This document shows, one piece after another, positions 16,466-24,625 of a stretch of DNA of 40,205 nucleotides (position 1 is its first letter; each line of letters opens with the position of its first letter). The position numbers and the translations under genes were made by a program. Below the pieces are notes generated by a model that saw only the letters and a program-made list of their open reading frames with translations, did not search any database and was not told where the DNA came from. Location of the stretch: positions 1 through 40,205 of the forward strand of contig JAGWSG010000049.1 of assembly GCA_028876335.1 (NCBI GenBank). Direction: 5' to 3'. The stretch is from Acidobacteriota bacterium. GTDB taxonomy: Bacteria; Acidobacteriota; Terriglobia; Terriglobales; Acidobacteriaceae.

Positions 16466-17215
16466 ATGGCAGGCACAGCACAAATTGACCTTTGGCAGGC
16501 TGAGAAGGTCGCAACTCAGGTCAACATGGCCAATGCGCAGAATGGGCTCCGCTACGGCGCATGGGGTGAGACACGTCTGCCTGAGACTGATTTGAGCCGA
16601 ATGGTGGACGCTGTCCCCTCCTCGCTGGCTCCCGCGCTCAGCAGCCGGGCTTATTATTTTGTGCCACTTGCAATTGCCGATACGGGCGAAACGCTTATCG
16701 CGCCCAGCTATGCTGTCGATCTGGGAGACCGCGCAGTCTGCCACCGGAACGCAGTATTCGGTTCCACAGAGGCCGTCTTTCTCTCGACGCGTCTGGTGGA
16801 AGACCGTTTCGGCCTGGCCTTCGAGTTCTTTATCAATGTGGCACACAATTTTGTGGATGCCGCCGGTGTGCCCGAGAGTTTCAGCGAGTTGGTCTGGTCG
16901 CAGGCCGAGGCGCAGGTGCGCGGCGAGTCCAGCCAGGATGCGTGGGAAACGCGCCGTCGTATGCACGACTCGCAAAACGGAACCCGCATTGTGGATGAGC
17001 GCGCACGCAACGCTTACTTTGAAGCCACCTTCTCTGACGCGCTGGCCATCTACATGCTCTCGCTAGCGGTCGATTTTGATTATCACGACCTGCGCGAGCG
17101 CGAGTATCCGCTGTTGGCCGCGCCGGCTCTCGCCGAACGTCTGCGCCACGTGGCCGCGCTGTTCCCGGCTAATCCGGGTTACGAGTTTCAGATTCACTAT
17201 CGCCGCAAGGGTTAA
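16466..17215 (+). CDS. Conserved-looking protein of unknown function (249 aa)
   Basis: This soluble mixed alpha/beta protein has no signal peptide or membrane segment. It begins MAGTAQIDLWQAEKVATQ. Distinctive segments are SSRAYYFVPLAIADTGETLIAPSY cut into two strands, LSTRLVEDRFGLAFEFF and VDERARNAYFEATFSDALAIYMLS. I do not recognise the family. Good codon use over the whole frame and a clean end show it is a real gene. Upstream codons without a start separate it from the divergent membrane gene. It ends nine bases before the secreted TPR gene, with which it may form an operon. Confidence 0.75.
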   Translation: MAGTAQIDLWQAEKVATQVNMANAQNGLRYGAWGETRLPETDLSRMVDAVPSSLAPALSSRAYYFVPLAIADTGETLIAPSYAVDLGDRAVCHRNAVFGSTEAVFLSTRLVEDRFGLAFEFFINVAHNFVDAAGVPESFSELVWSQAEAQVRGESSQDAWETRRRMHDSQNGTRIVDERARNAYFEATFSDALAIYMLSLAVDFDYHDLREREYPLLAAPALAERLRHVAALFPANPGYEFQIHYRRKG

Positions 17216-17224
17216 AGCAGAATA

Positions 17225-18139
17225 ATGCGAACGCTGCTGGCTTTCGTCATCACCCTCTCGGCTCTAAGCGCAGTGGGGCAGAAGCCAAAGCTGGAAAACT
17301 GGCCGAAACTAATCGATTCCAACAAATGCAAGGATGCGGAGCAACTCTGCTCTCCATTCGCAAGCTCATCACTCGTTACGGAGAAGGTTGAGGCTCAAAA
17401 GTGTTTGGCGAATGTAGCGTTGTGTGGACACAGTGCTCTTCAACTCCAAGGCGATGATACAGGCGGCGGAAGTCTTGGCGAGGGGTATGACCCCAAAGCA
17501 GTGGATGCGGCCCTCACACATCTAAATGCAGGAATTCAATTGGCGCCGCAAGATGCAACGCTCCACGAAGGACGCTTGCATGTATTGGAAGTTTCCACCC
17601 GGTACGAGGAGATGGTTAAAGCTCTTGATGAGAGCTGCACTGTTTACAAGGGGAAAGATGCTCCCGACATCTGGCTCGCATATGCGCCAGAATTGATGGA
17701 CTTGCGCCAGTTCAAGGTTGCTTTGGAATTCATGAAAGTGCTCGACAAGCATTACCCCAATTCCCCAGACATCCTGGGAAATATTGGTGCGTTTCTAGAC
17801 ATGCTCAAGCGCGATTCAGAGGCTATACCTTATCTCCAAAAGGCAGTTGCGCTCGCTCCCAAGGATCCAATCAACGTTTGGGATCTGGCCCGCGCCTATG
17901 ATTACGAAGGACAGACTACACTTGCAGATAGCTGGTATCAGAAGGCTCTACCCCTTCAGTCCGACCCAAAGCAAAAGGCTGAAATGTCCTGCCTCTATGC
18001 AAAGTTTGTTGATCAAAAGCTGCATGACACCGAGCGGGCCTGCAGTCTTGAGAAAAGCAACTGCAACACCGACGACCAGAGTGCGTGCCACTCCACTCAA
18101 GTTCCAGTCCCAACTTCAGCCCCTCCGCGCAGCAAGTGA
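17225..18139 (+). CDS. Secreted TPR-repeat protein
   Basis: This 304-residue protein has a signal peptide (MRTLLAFVITLSALSAVG-Q), a Cys-containing N-terminal region (CKDAEQLCS, then QKCLANVALCG), and TPR-like helices. The clearest is PDILGNIGAFLDMLKRDSEAIPYLQKAVALAPKDP (given in parts: DSEAIPYLQKAVALAPKDP near residues 197-215), followed by NVWDLARAYDYEGQTTLADSWYQKA. The C-terminus contains further Cys pairs (CSLEKSNC). It is probably a periplasmic scaffold. Base composition looks lower in GC than the flanks. No good Shine-Dalgarno site is seen, so translation may be coupled to the preceding gene, nine bases upstream. Confidence 0.78.
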   Translation: MRTLLAFVITLSALSAVGQKPKLENWPKLIDSNKCKDAEQLCSPFASSSLVTEKVEAQKCLANVALCGHSALQLQGDDTGGGSLGEGYDPKAVDAALTHLNAGIQLAPQDATLHEGRLHVLEVSTRYEEMVKALDESCTVYKGKDAPDIWLAYAPELMDLRQFKVALEFMKVLDKHYPNSPDILGNIGAFLDMLKRDSEAIPYLQKAVALAPKDPINVWDLARAYDYEGQTTLADSWYQKALPLQSDPKQKAEMSCLYAKFVDQKLHDTERACSLEKSNCNTDDQSACHSTQVPVPTSAPPRSK

Positions 18140-18142
18140 TCT

Positions 18143-19495
18143 TTAGCTTGAGTAAAGATTCTGCTCCAGGAACTCGTTGCGGAACTTTCCCGTCGGGTCG
18201 TATTTGGCCACCATCTCTTTGAATGCCGCAAGCTTGGTATAGCGGCTCTGCAGAGTTGCTGGAGCCAGCGTAAACAGCTTGCCCCAGTGTGGACGGAAGG
18301 CGAATGGCTCGAGCGCCGACTCAATCTGCGGCAGCAGTGCTTTCACCTCTGGCCACATCGGCTTCCACGTAAAGTGAATGGCAAGCGTCGGGCGCTGATA
18401 CGCCGTGCTCATCCACAAATCATCTGCAGCAACGGTACGCAGCTCAGTGACAAACAGCAGCGGCGTGATCTGGTCGCGCAATTTTTCGACCGCAAGTATG
18501 GCTTCGTATGCGTGTTCGCGTGGAACCAGATACTCCGTCTGCAATTCACGACCGCTGGATGGCGTGAAGCCGATGCGGAAGTGCGGCAGGCGGTCATACC
18601 ACGGGCCCGGAATGCCCATCTGGTCCGTGCAGCTTTCCGCGGGATGACCGGTAATTGGATGCATCTTCTCCATTGCCATGGTGGCGCCGTGGAATTCCGG
18701 CTCCCACACGTTCGGCTGATTGGGATCGAGCTTGCGCTTGATCCATACCTGCGTGGCCTGGTGCTTCTGCCAGTCCGTAAACAGGCTTACGCTATACCCC
18801 GCGCCAAAGATCGCTTCCAGATTGTGTTCGAGCTCATTGAAAGACAGATTCAGGTAAACGCTCTGCGCCACTTCATACGTGGGCAGCATGTTAAGCGTGA
18901 CGCGTGTGACCACGCCGAGCGCTCCCAAGCCTACTACCGCTCCCAGGAATGCATCGCCGTCTTTCTCGCGCGAAAGATGAACCACCTCGCCATTGGCCGT
19001 CACAATTTCCAGCGCAGAGACTGGGGTTGCCAGATTGCCGTTCTGCAAACCAGAGCCGTGCGTCGCCGTGGCAATAGCGCCGGCAACGGAGATATGTGGC
19101 AGAGACGCGAGGTTGTGCAGCGCAAATCCCTTTGCATCGATCGTGGGTGAAAGAAGTCCATACGTAACGCCGCCATCCACGGTAACCGTGCTCGCCTTCT
19201 CATTGATGACAATGTCGTGCAGAGCGGCGAGTGAGATCTGTTCCACTTTGCTGTCGGCAATGGTGTTGAAAGAATGGCGCGAGCCGAGTGCGCGCAACTT
19301 GGTAGCCTTCTTCACCATGGTGCGAACTTCATCCAGCTTCGCGGGCATCTGCAAGTTGTCGGTGCTGTACGTAATGTTGCCGGCCCAGTTTTCTCGGGGC
19401 GCGGCGTGCTGCTCAGCGGGTGAAAGTTTGGCCATCATGCTTCCTGCTACAACCGCTCCGGTGCCTTTCAGAAATTCGCGCTTGGTCATCTTCAT
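18143..19495 (-). CDS. FAD-linked alditol/xylitol oxidase
   Basis: This protein of about 450 residues belongs to the VAO/PCMH flavoenzyme family with a C-terminal ALO domain. It has NWAGNITY, RALGSRHSFN (the His in this loop carries covalent FAD in alditol oxidase), LASLPHISVAGAIATATHGSG, SVSLFTDW, EKMHPITGHPAESCTDQ and FTPSSGRELQTEYLVPREHA. All match Streptomyces alditol oxidase and xylitol oxidase, which oxidise polyols such as xylitol and sorbitol with O2. The N-terminus KREFLKGTGAVVAGSMMA looks like a Tat signal with KR instead of RR. I chose the second ATG because AAGGA lies seven bases upstream. It is convergent with the TPR gene. Confidence 0.92.
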   Translation of the reverse strand: MKMTKREFLKGTGAVVAGSMMAKLSPAEQHAAPRENWAGNITYSTDNLQMPAKLDEVRTMVKKATKLRALGSRHSFNTIADSKVEQISLAALHDIVINEKASTVTVDGGVTYGLLSPTIDAKGFALHNLASLPHISVAGAIATATHGSGLQNGNLATPVSALEIVTANGEVVHLSREKDGDAFLGAVVGLGALGVVTRVTLNMLPTYEVAQSVYLNLSFNELEHNLEAIFGAGYSVSLFTDWQKHQATQVWIKRKLDPNQPNVWEPEFHGATMAMEKMHPITGHPAESCTDQMGIPGPWYDRLPHFRIGFTPSSGRELQTEYLVPREHAYEAILAVEKLRDQITPLLFVTELRTVAADDLWMSTAYQRPTLAIHFTWKPMWPEVKALLPQIESALEPFAFRPHWGKLFTLAPATLQSRYTKLAAFKEMVAKYDPTGKFRNEFLEQNLYSS

Positions 19496-19764
19496 GGGCA
19501 TATCCTTGCTGCCGGCCAGCGAGACACAAACTGCATACACGCGTGGCCTGAAGTGCGGGTTAAGCATATGCGCCACGGCGCTTGTGCCGCAACCATCTGA
19601 TTGAATCCGGTCGCGGACTCCAACCTGAACAATCGATTTCAAAACTAATGCGCGCATTTACAGTGAAGGTTCGCGTACACGCTTCCGCCTTCATTTCCGC
19701 GTGACAGTTGAGTACGCTTAAGAACAATGGCTCGTTTATCGTGCCGTCGAGAGGAGGAAGTCCC

Positions 19765-20028
19765 ATGGCTGAAACGGTGAAGAAACCCACAACCCCGAGA
19801 AAACCACGCGCCACTGCCTCTGCTGCAACACCTGCAGCTCCTAAAAAAACCGCTGCGCCGAAGAAAAAGACCGCGACAAGGAAGGCGAAGGTCGTTTCCA
19901 TCAGCGTAACGCACGAACAGATTGCCGCTCTGGCGCATCGCTACTTTGAAGAGCGCGGCTACGCGCACGGGCACGATGCAGATGACTGGCTGCGCGCTGA
20001 AGCAGAACTGCTGGGCAAAGCAAGCTAA
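19765..20028 (+). CDS. DUF2934 protein with a histone-H1-like basic tail
   Basis: This protein has about 87 residues. The first 50 are Lys/Pro/Ala/Thr-rich (TPRKPRATASAATPAAPKK and more), like histone-H1 tails. The end (HEQIAALAHRYFEERGYAHG, then HDADDWLRAEAELLG) is a textbook DUF2934 domain. DUF2934 has no known function; the tail suggests nucleic-acid binding (inference). GAGGAGG lies seven bases before the ATG, so expression may be high. Its stop is only three bases from the pyrC stop on the other strand. Confidence 0.85.
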   Translation: MAETVKKPTTPRKPRATASAATPAAPKKTAAPKKKTATRKAKVVSISVTHEQIAALAHRYFEERGYAHGHDADDWLRAEAELLGKAS

Positions 20029-20031
20029 GAA

Positions 20032-21327
20032 TTACTCACTTACGTACGCAATTTTTCCTTCACTGATTGTCCAGCGTACTTTGCCCTGCATAGCCCAGCC
20101 GTCAAACGGAGTGTTGCGCGACCTGGATTTGGTCTCCGAAACGCGATAGGTCCACTCTGCGTTTGGATCGAAGATGACCACATCGGCGAAGCTGCCCACG
20201 GCCAGCGTGCCGCGGCCCTTAAGGCCCAGCAGAGCGGCTGGCTGTGCGCTCAGCAAACTGAGCACACGCCCGAGTGGCAGCTTCCACTCTTTATGGAGCC
20301 AGCGCAGGCAGAGGCCCAGTGCCGTCTCGAGACCAGTAATGCCGTTCGGCGCGCGCTCGAATTCCACTTCCTTCTCATGCACCGCGTGCGGCGCGTGATC
20401 AGTTGCGATTGCGTCCACCACGCCATCAAGAATGCCCTCGATCATGGCGTCTCGATCGGCTGCTGAGCGCAGAGGTGGATTCATTTTGGCATGCGTGGAA
20501 TACATGCCGACATGCTCTTCCGTGAGCAGGAAGTGATGCGGCGCAACTTCGCAGGTGACGCGGAGACCATTGCGCCGCGCCTGCCGCACAGCGGCGACCG
20601 CAGCGGCAGTGGATGTGTGCGCGACATGAAGATGCACTCGCGCATCGCGCAGCTCCTGCACCAGGCGGATGTCGCGCTCAACAAGGCTGGACTCAGCTTC
20701 CGGCGGCATGCCGCGCAGGCCAAGTTTGAATGCGGTTGGCCCGGCATTCATGCTGCAGCCCTGCGTCATGCGTGTATCTTCCGCGTGCTGAATGACGCTG
20801 AGGCCCACGCGTGCAGCGGCGGCCAGCGTCTCACGCATGATGCCGTCTTTGAGAATCGGATGGCCGTCATCGGTAACAGCAACAACTCCGGCGGCTTTGA
20901 GCGCGGCGAAATCGTTGATGGCTTCACCCTTCGATCCACGCGTGGCCGCGCCAATGGGGAAGACGCGAATGTGCGCGCCACGATCCGGCGACTGCATCCA
21001 ACGGGTTACGTCAGGCGTGTCATTTACGGGGGTGGTGTTGGGCATGGCGGCGACGGAGGTGAAGCCTCCAGCTGCTGCTGCGGCGGTTCCGGATTCAATT
21101 GTTTCCTTGTGGCCCTGCCCAGGCTCGCGCAAATGCACGTGGATGTCGATCAGGCCCGGCGCAACCGTCAGGCCCTTTGCGTCGATGACTTCAGAGCCGT
21201 TGGGCTTGATTTTGCCGGCGCCGGCGATTTCAGCCACGCGGCCATCCTTGAGCAGAATGTCTTTTGCGCCTTCGACGCCTGCACCGGGATCGATCAGGTG
21301 GCCATTCTTAATCAGTAGTGAACTCAT
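20032..21327 (-). CDS. pyrC: Dihydroorotase
   Basis: This 431-residue class I dihydroorotase closes carbamoyl-aspartate to dihydroorotate in pyrimidine synthesis. It has the Zn-binding DIHVHLREPGQGHKE (61-75), MPNTTPVND (substrate loop), HAEDT, HVAHTST and ATDHAPH with the catalytic Asp. The length is that of the type which pairs with aspartate carbamoyltransferase. Its start overlaps the pyrB stop by four bases, so the enzymes are translated together. Confidence 0.96.
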   Translation of the reverse strand: MSSLLIKNGHLIDPGAGVEGAKDILLKDGRVAEIAGAGKIKPNGSEVIDAKGLTVAPGLIDIHVHLREPGQGHKETIESGTAAAAAGGFTSVAAMPNTTPVNDTPDVTRWMQSPDRGAHIRVFPIGAATRGSKGEAINDFAALKAAGVVAVTDDGHPILKDGIMRETLAAAARVGLSVIQHAEDTRMTQGCSMNAGPTAFKLGLRGMPPEAESSLVERDIRLVQELRDARVHLHVAHTSTAAAVAAVRQARRNGLRVTCEVAPHHFLLTEEHVGMYSTHAKMNPPLRSAADRDAMIEGILDGVVDAIATDHAPHAVHEKEVEFERAPNGITGLETALGLCLRWLHKEWKLPLGRVLSLLSAQPAALLGLKGRGTLAVGSFADVVIFDPNAEWTYRVSETKSRSRNTPFDGWAMQGKVRWTISEGKIAYVSE

Positions 21328-22343
21328 GCCTGACCTCCCTTTGCCGTTAACGCCCGCTCCACCACAGCCATGCGGATGGCCACGCCGTTTTTCACTTGTT
21401 GCAAAATTGCGGACTGCGGACCATCGGCCACATCGGCCGTCAGCTCAAGTCCGCGAATGATCGGCCCCGGATGCATGACCACGGCCTTCGGCGCGAACTG
21501 CGCAAGACGCTTCACTGTGAGCTGATATTCAGCTTTGTACTGATCGAGATCGAGCTGCAAGCCGGCCAGCCGTTCAGCTTGAATGCGCAGCATCATCACC
21601 ACATCAGACTTCGCAATCGCCGCTTCAAAGTTGCGCTCAATTTCGATTCCAGGTCCCTCAGTGGACGCAATCTCCGGCAAAAGAGGCGCAGGACCGCAGA
21701 CCACGACACGCGCACCCAGCCTTGGCAGCAGCAACATGTTGGAACGTGCAACGCGACTGTGCAGAATGTCGCCGACGATGGAGACTGTCACTCCAGCAAG
21801 CGTGTCTTCCGCAACGGCTTTCGCCTTCGGCCGCAGATGCTGCAGGATTGTGCGCAGATCGAGCAATGCCTGCGTGGGATGCTCGTGCATGCCGTCACCC
21901 GCGTTGAGTACGGGCAGGTGTGTAGACTCCTCCAGCAGCCATGGCGCACCGCTTGAGTTGTGGCGCAGAATGATTGCCTCCGCGCCGAGCGCGCGCAGTG
22001 TCAGGCCCGTGTCCTTCAGCGTCTCGCCCTTTTCAATGCTCGACGAGAGATTCGAAACCAGCGTGGTATCGGCTCCCAGGGCCTTGGCGGCAAGCTCAAA
22101 GCTGGTGCGCGTGCGCGTGCTCGATTCATAAAAAAGCAGCGCCACACGTCGCTTGAAGAAAAGCCGGTCGCGCTCCGCCGGGTCCATCTCTTCAAGCGCA
22201 GTGGCACGCTTCAGCAAGTGGCTTACCGCGTCAACCGAAAGGTCATTCACGGAAAGAAGAGATCCGGTGTTGTAAGGAAATGGGGTGGCAGGAGCGTCAG
22301 GATGTTTCAGATTTCGGCGGACGGGTGTTGCAGTTGCATTCAT
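21324..22343 (-). CDS. pyrB: Aspartate carbamoyltransferase catalytic subunit
   Basis: This enzyme of about 339 residues condenses carbamoyl phosphate and aspartate. The carbamoyl-phosphate site FYESSTRTRTSFE and the SLSSSIEKGETLKDT loop (read here as NLSSSIEKGETLKDT) are intact. HPTQALLDL and the C-terminal MHPGPIIRGLEL, which holds the aspartate-binding Pro-Gly, are also present. No PyrI regulatory subunit is nearby. I chose the ATG before NATATPVRR since AAGG sits at proper distance. A possible TTG start would add five residues. It lies between pyrR and pyrC in one operon. Confidence 0.96.
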   Translation of the reverse strand: MNATATPVRRNLKHPDAPATPFPYNTGSLLSVNDLSVDAVSHLLKRATALEEMDPAERDRLFFKRRVALLFYESSTRTRTSFELAAKALGADTTLVSNLSSSIEKGETLKDTGLTLRALGAEAIILRHNSSGAPWLLEESTHLPVLNAGDGMHEHPTQALLDLRTILQHLRPKAKAVAEDTLAGVTVSIVGDILHSRVARSNMLLLPRLGARVVVCGPAPLLPEIASTEGPGIEIERNFEAAIAKSDVVMMLRIQAERLAGLQLDLDQYKAEYQLTVKRLAQFAPKAVVMHPGPIIRGLELTADVADGPQSAILQQVKNGVAIRMAVVERALTAKGGQA

Positions 22344-22411
22344 GTGGAGCCTTCGCAACCTTTTTCTGTCTCTGGGCGCGCATGTGCGCGCCTGTTATGG
22401 GGAAGAAACCG

Positions 22412-22981
22412 TTAATCGACGCGTTCGACAAGCAGAACCTGCTCGTCGTTATCTACTTCCTGAAATTTCACTTCAATAATTTCGCGACTGCTGGTGGGTA
22501 TGTTCCGGCCCACATAGGTCGCTTCAATTGGCAGCTCTCGATGTCCACGATCGATCAGAACGGCAAGCTGCACGCGGCGCGGGCGACCGTGATCGAACAG
22601 CGCATCCAGTGCGGCGCGAATCGTGCGGCCGGTGTAGAGCACATCATCACAAAGGATTACGTCGCGACCGTTCACATCGAAGCCCAGTGCGCCCTCTTTG
22701 ACTACGGGTCGCGGCCCGGCGGTCGAAAGATCGTCGCGATAGAACTGGATATCGAGCACGCCGGTGTCGACCGGGTGCTTTTCAATCTCAGAGATCAGCT
22801 TGGCAAGGCGCTCGGCCAGCGGAACGCCGCGCCGCTTGATGCCCACAAGGGCCAGGTCCGCGCTGCCGTTGCTCTTCTCTACGATCTGGTGCGCCAGCCG
22901 CACCAGCGTCCGCTCAATTTCTGATCCGGACATGAGCCTGCCCTTTTCGCGCAGGTTCGTTTTTCTGGGCTCTTCGCTCAT
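22412..22981 (-). CDS. pyrR: Bifunctional pyr operon regulator/uracil phosphoribosyltransferase PyrR
   Basis: This 189-residue PRTase-fold protein has the PRPP-binding signature VILCDDVLYTGRTIRAAL (about 128-145), GIKRRGVPLAERLA and the late VLIDRGHRELPIEATYVGRN. In Bacillus PyrR binds pyr mRNA and controls attenuation; in mycobacteria it acts on translation. It has a weak uracil phosphoribosyltransferase activity. It is the first gene of pyrR-pyrB-pyrC here (68-base gap to pyrB), so it likely controls the operon. AGAGAG is placed five bases before the ATG. Confidence 0.94.
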   Translation of the reverse strand: MSEEPRKTNLREKGRLMSGSEIERTLVRLAHQIVEKSNGSADLALVGIKRRGVPLAERLAKLISEIEKHPVDTGVLDIQFYRDDLSTAGPRPVVKEGALGFDVNGRDVILCDDVLYTGRTIRAALDALFDHGRPRRVQLAVLIDRGHRELPIEATYVGRNIPTSSREIIEVKFQEVDNDEQVLLVERVD

Positions 22982-23016
22982 CGTTACTCTCTTGGTTTGT
23001 TCTCAGTCTCTCGTGG

Positions 23017-23045
23017 ATGATACGAGTCTCGGCTGCATGGGGCAA
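23017..23045 (-). promoter_or_regulatory. Candidate promoter of the pyrRBC operon
   Basis: TTGCCC (23040-23045) and TATCAT (23017-23022) on the minus strand have the ideal 17-base spacing. Transcription would begin about 30 bases before the pyrR ATG. The -10 lies in the loop of the hairpin CTCGT-ACGAG. A more distant promoter would transcribe this hairpin and GAGAGACTGAGAA, which recalls the PyrR-binding RNA consensus. Confidence 0.5.
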
Positions 23046-23133
23046 GCCACCCTGGATTGAGTTTATGGAGAAAATTGCAAAAACCTAACCTGAATTCTGC
23101 AATTTACCGCTGGTTGATTTTCTTGCATTCAAA

Positions 23134-23823
23134 CTAAATTTCCGGTCGCCGGCGGCGTGCCATCAGCCGCGCACTGATTGCGCCGCCTATGGTAGCAAAG
23201 AACAGCAGAAACATCCCATTGAAGACAAAACCAAACGTCTCAATACCTGCGTGTCCCCATGGCGAGAGCATCCATTTCTTTTGCGCATCCAATTGGGACT
23301 GATCACCGCTGCCCATCTGCGATACAAGTTGCGCGGTCATCTCCTGTGTCATGTCCACCCGGTGCGACCATTCCGCGTCCACCGCAGCGCCGTGGTGCAG
23401 CACATAACGCTGCGTATAGAGCGCTCCACCGCTTACCGCAAAGGCCAGCCAAGCGGCCAGAATGCCCGTCACCAGGCCGATACGCGCTCCGGCTCCAGTT
23501 GTGACCCATGCTGGGTGTCCGCGCCGCACATACACGGACACTGCCCACGCGCCTGCCGCAGACATCCAGAAAAATCCGAGCAGCCCCAGCGGCGAATATC
23601 CATTGCAGAGAATACCTGCGGGGATTCCGAAGATCGCCGCGTACTTGAGCGCCACCTTCCAGTCCACCGAACTGGCATCGCGCACCACCGGCATGCGTGT
23701 GCCGTTTGGCGGCGTGGCTGTGCCTTCTTCTGCGGTATAGACCAGCTGCGGCAATCCGCATGAGGGACAGTAGCAGCTCTCTTCCGGAATTGGCTGGTGA
23801 CAGCGCTGGCAGGTGATTTCCAT
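23134..23823 (-). CDS. Zinc-ribbon membrane protein
   Basis: This 229-residue protein has an N-terminal zinc ribbon, CQRC (5-8) and CPSC (19-22), a short linker, and four predicted membrane helices. They lie about 57-75 (LKYAAIFGIPAGILC), 77-97 (PLGLLGFFWMSAAGAWAVSVY), 110-135 (GARIGLVTGILAAWLAFAVSGG) and 196-222 (FGFVFNGMFLLFFATIGGAIS), with an Arg-rich end. Such zinc-ribbon membrane proteins are frequent in Acidobacteriota and have no assigned function. It is a stand-alone gene between the pyr operon and cmk. Confidence 0.82.
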   Translation of the reverse strand: MEITCQRCHQPIPEESCYCPSCGLPQLVYTAEEGTATPPNGTRMPVVRDASSVDWKVALKYAAIFGIPAGILCNGYSPLGLLGFFWMSAAGAWAVSVYVRRGHPAWVTTGAGARIGLVTGILAAWLAFAVSGGALYTQRYVLHHGAAVDAEWSHRVDMTQEMTAQLVSQMGSGDQSQLDAQKKWMLSPWGHAGIETFGFVFNGMFLLFFATIGGAISARLMARRRRPEI

Positions 23824-23920
23824 CGTCAGTAAAAGCCTATCGCATCCGGCCGGGCCGGACGGCGCATCTGGATTCGATTAGAAGATCGGGAAGAGTGAAC
23901 ACAAGCCTGAGTCCCATGGT

Positions 23921-24625
23921 TCAGCCGGCAATCTTTTTCATCACAATCTTCTCGGCCTCGGCCACCACTTCGTCCAACGTCATGTTGGTCGAATCAAGCA
24001 GGATTGCATCGGGGGCGGCCTTCAATGGGGAGTTCTCGCGATTGCGGTCGCGCTCATCGCGCGCGCGCAGTTCGCGAATCACATCTTCGGGCTGTGCGGT
24101 CTGCTCGGGCCCCATTTGGTCAAAACGCCGCATGCCGCGCACTTCCGGCGCCGCATCCAGAAAGATCTTCACCTGCGCATTGGGAAACACCACGGTGCCT
24201 ATATCACGGCCTTCCATCACCACTCCGCCCTTGCTGCCCATCTGCTGCTGCAGGCGCACCATCCAGGCGCGAATCGGCGGAAACACGCTAACCCGCGAAG
24301 CGGCATCGGTAACGATGGGATTGCGAATCTGCCCTGTTACGTCCTCATCGTCGAGCAGAACACTGTTCTCCTCGTCGCCCGACTCAAGACGAATCTCCGT
24401 GGCTTCTGCAAGACGCTCAAGGCTTTCCACATCGTCGAGTGCAGTCTTGGTGCGCAGCGCCTTCAGCGCAAAGGCGCGGTACATGGCTCCCGTCTCAAGA
24501 TTGAGCAGGCCAAAATGCCGTGCCAGATGCCGCGCAATCGTGCTCTTCCCGGCTCCGGCAGGTCCGTCAATCGCGACGATGATGCTGGAAACGGGCAGTT
24601 GCGAGGAGGTAGCTGCCGTGCTCAT
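23921..24625 (-). CDS. cmk: Cytidylate kinase
   Basis: This 234-residue enzyme phosphorylates (d)CMP to (d)CDP. The P-loop is IDGPAGAGKST (19-29). Other marks are LETGAMYRAFAL, the NMP-binding VMEGRDIGTVVFPNA and the lid region RELRARDERDRNRENSPL. It has about eight to ten extra N-terminal residues relative to E. coli Cmk. The start overlaps the stop of the preceding basic-tailed gene by four bases, so it is co-translated with it. Confidence 0.96.
   Translation of the reverse strand: MSTAATSSQLPVSSIIVAIDGPAGAGKSTIARHLARHFGLLNLETGAMYRAFALKALRTKTALDDVESLERLAEATEIRLESGDEENSVLLDDEDVTGQIRNPIVTDAASRVSVFPPIRAWMVRLQQQMGSKGGVVMEGRDIGTVVFPNAQVKIFLDAAPEVRGMRRFDQMGPEQTAQPEDVIRELRARDERDRNRENSPLKAAPDAILLDSTNMTLDEVVAEAEKIVMKKIAG

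Noticed and set aside
20491..21460. Plus-strand frames of over 200 codons opposite pyrC and pyrB
   Set aside because: The opposite-strand genes have complete catalytic motifs; the plus-strand products have no domain features or ribosome sites.
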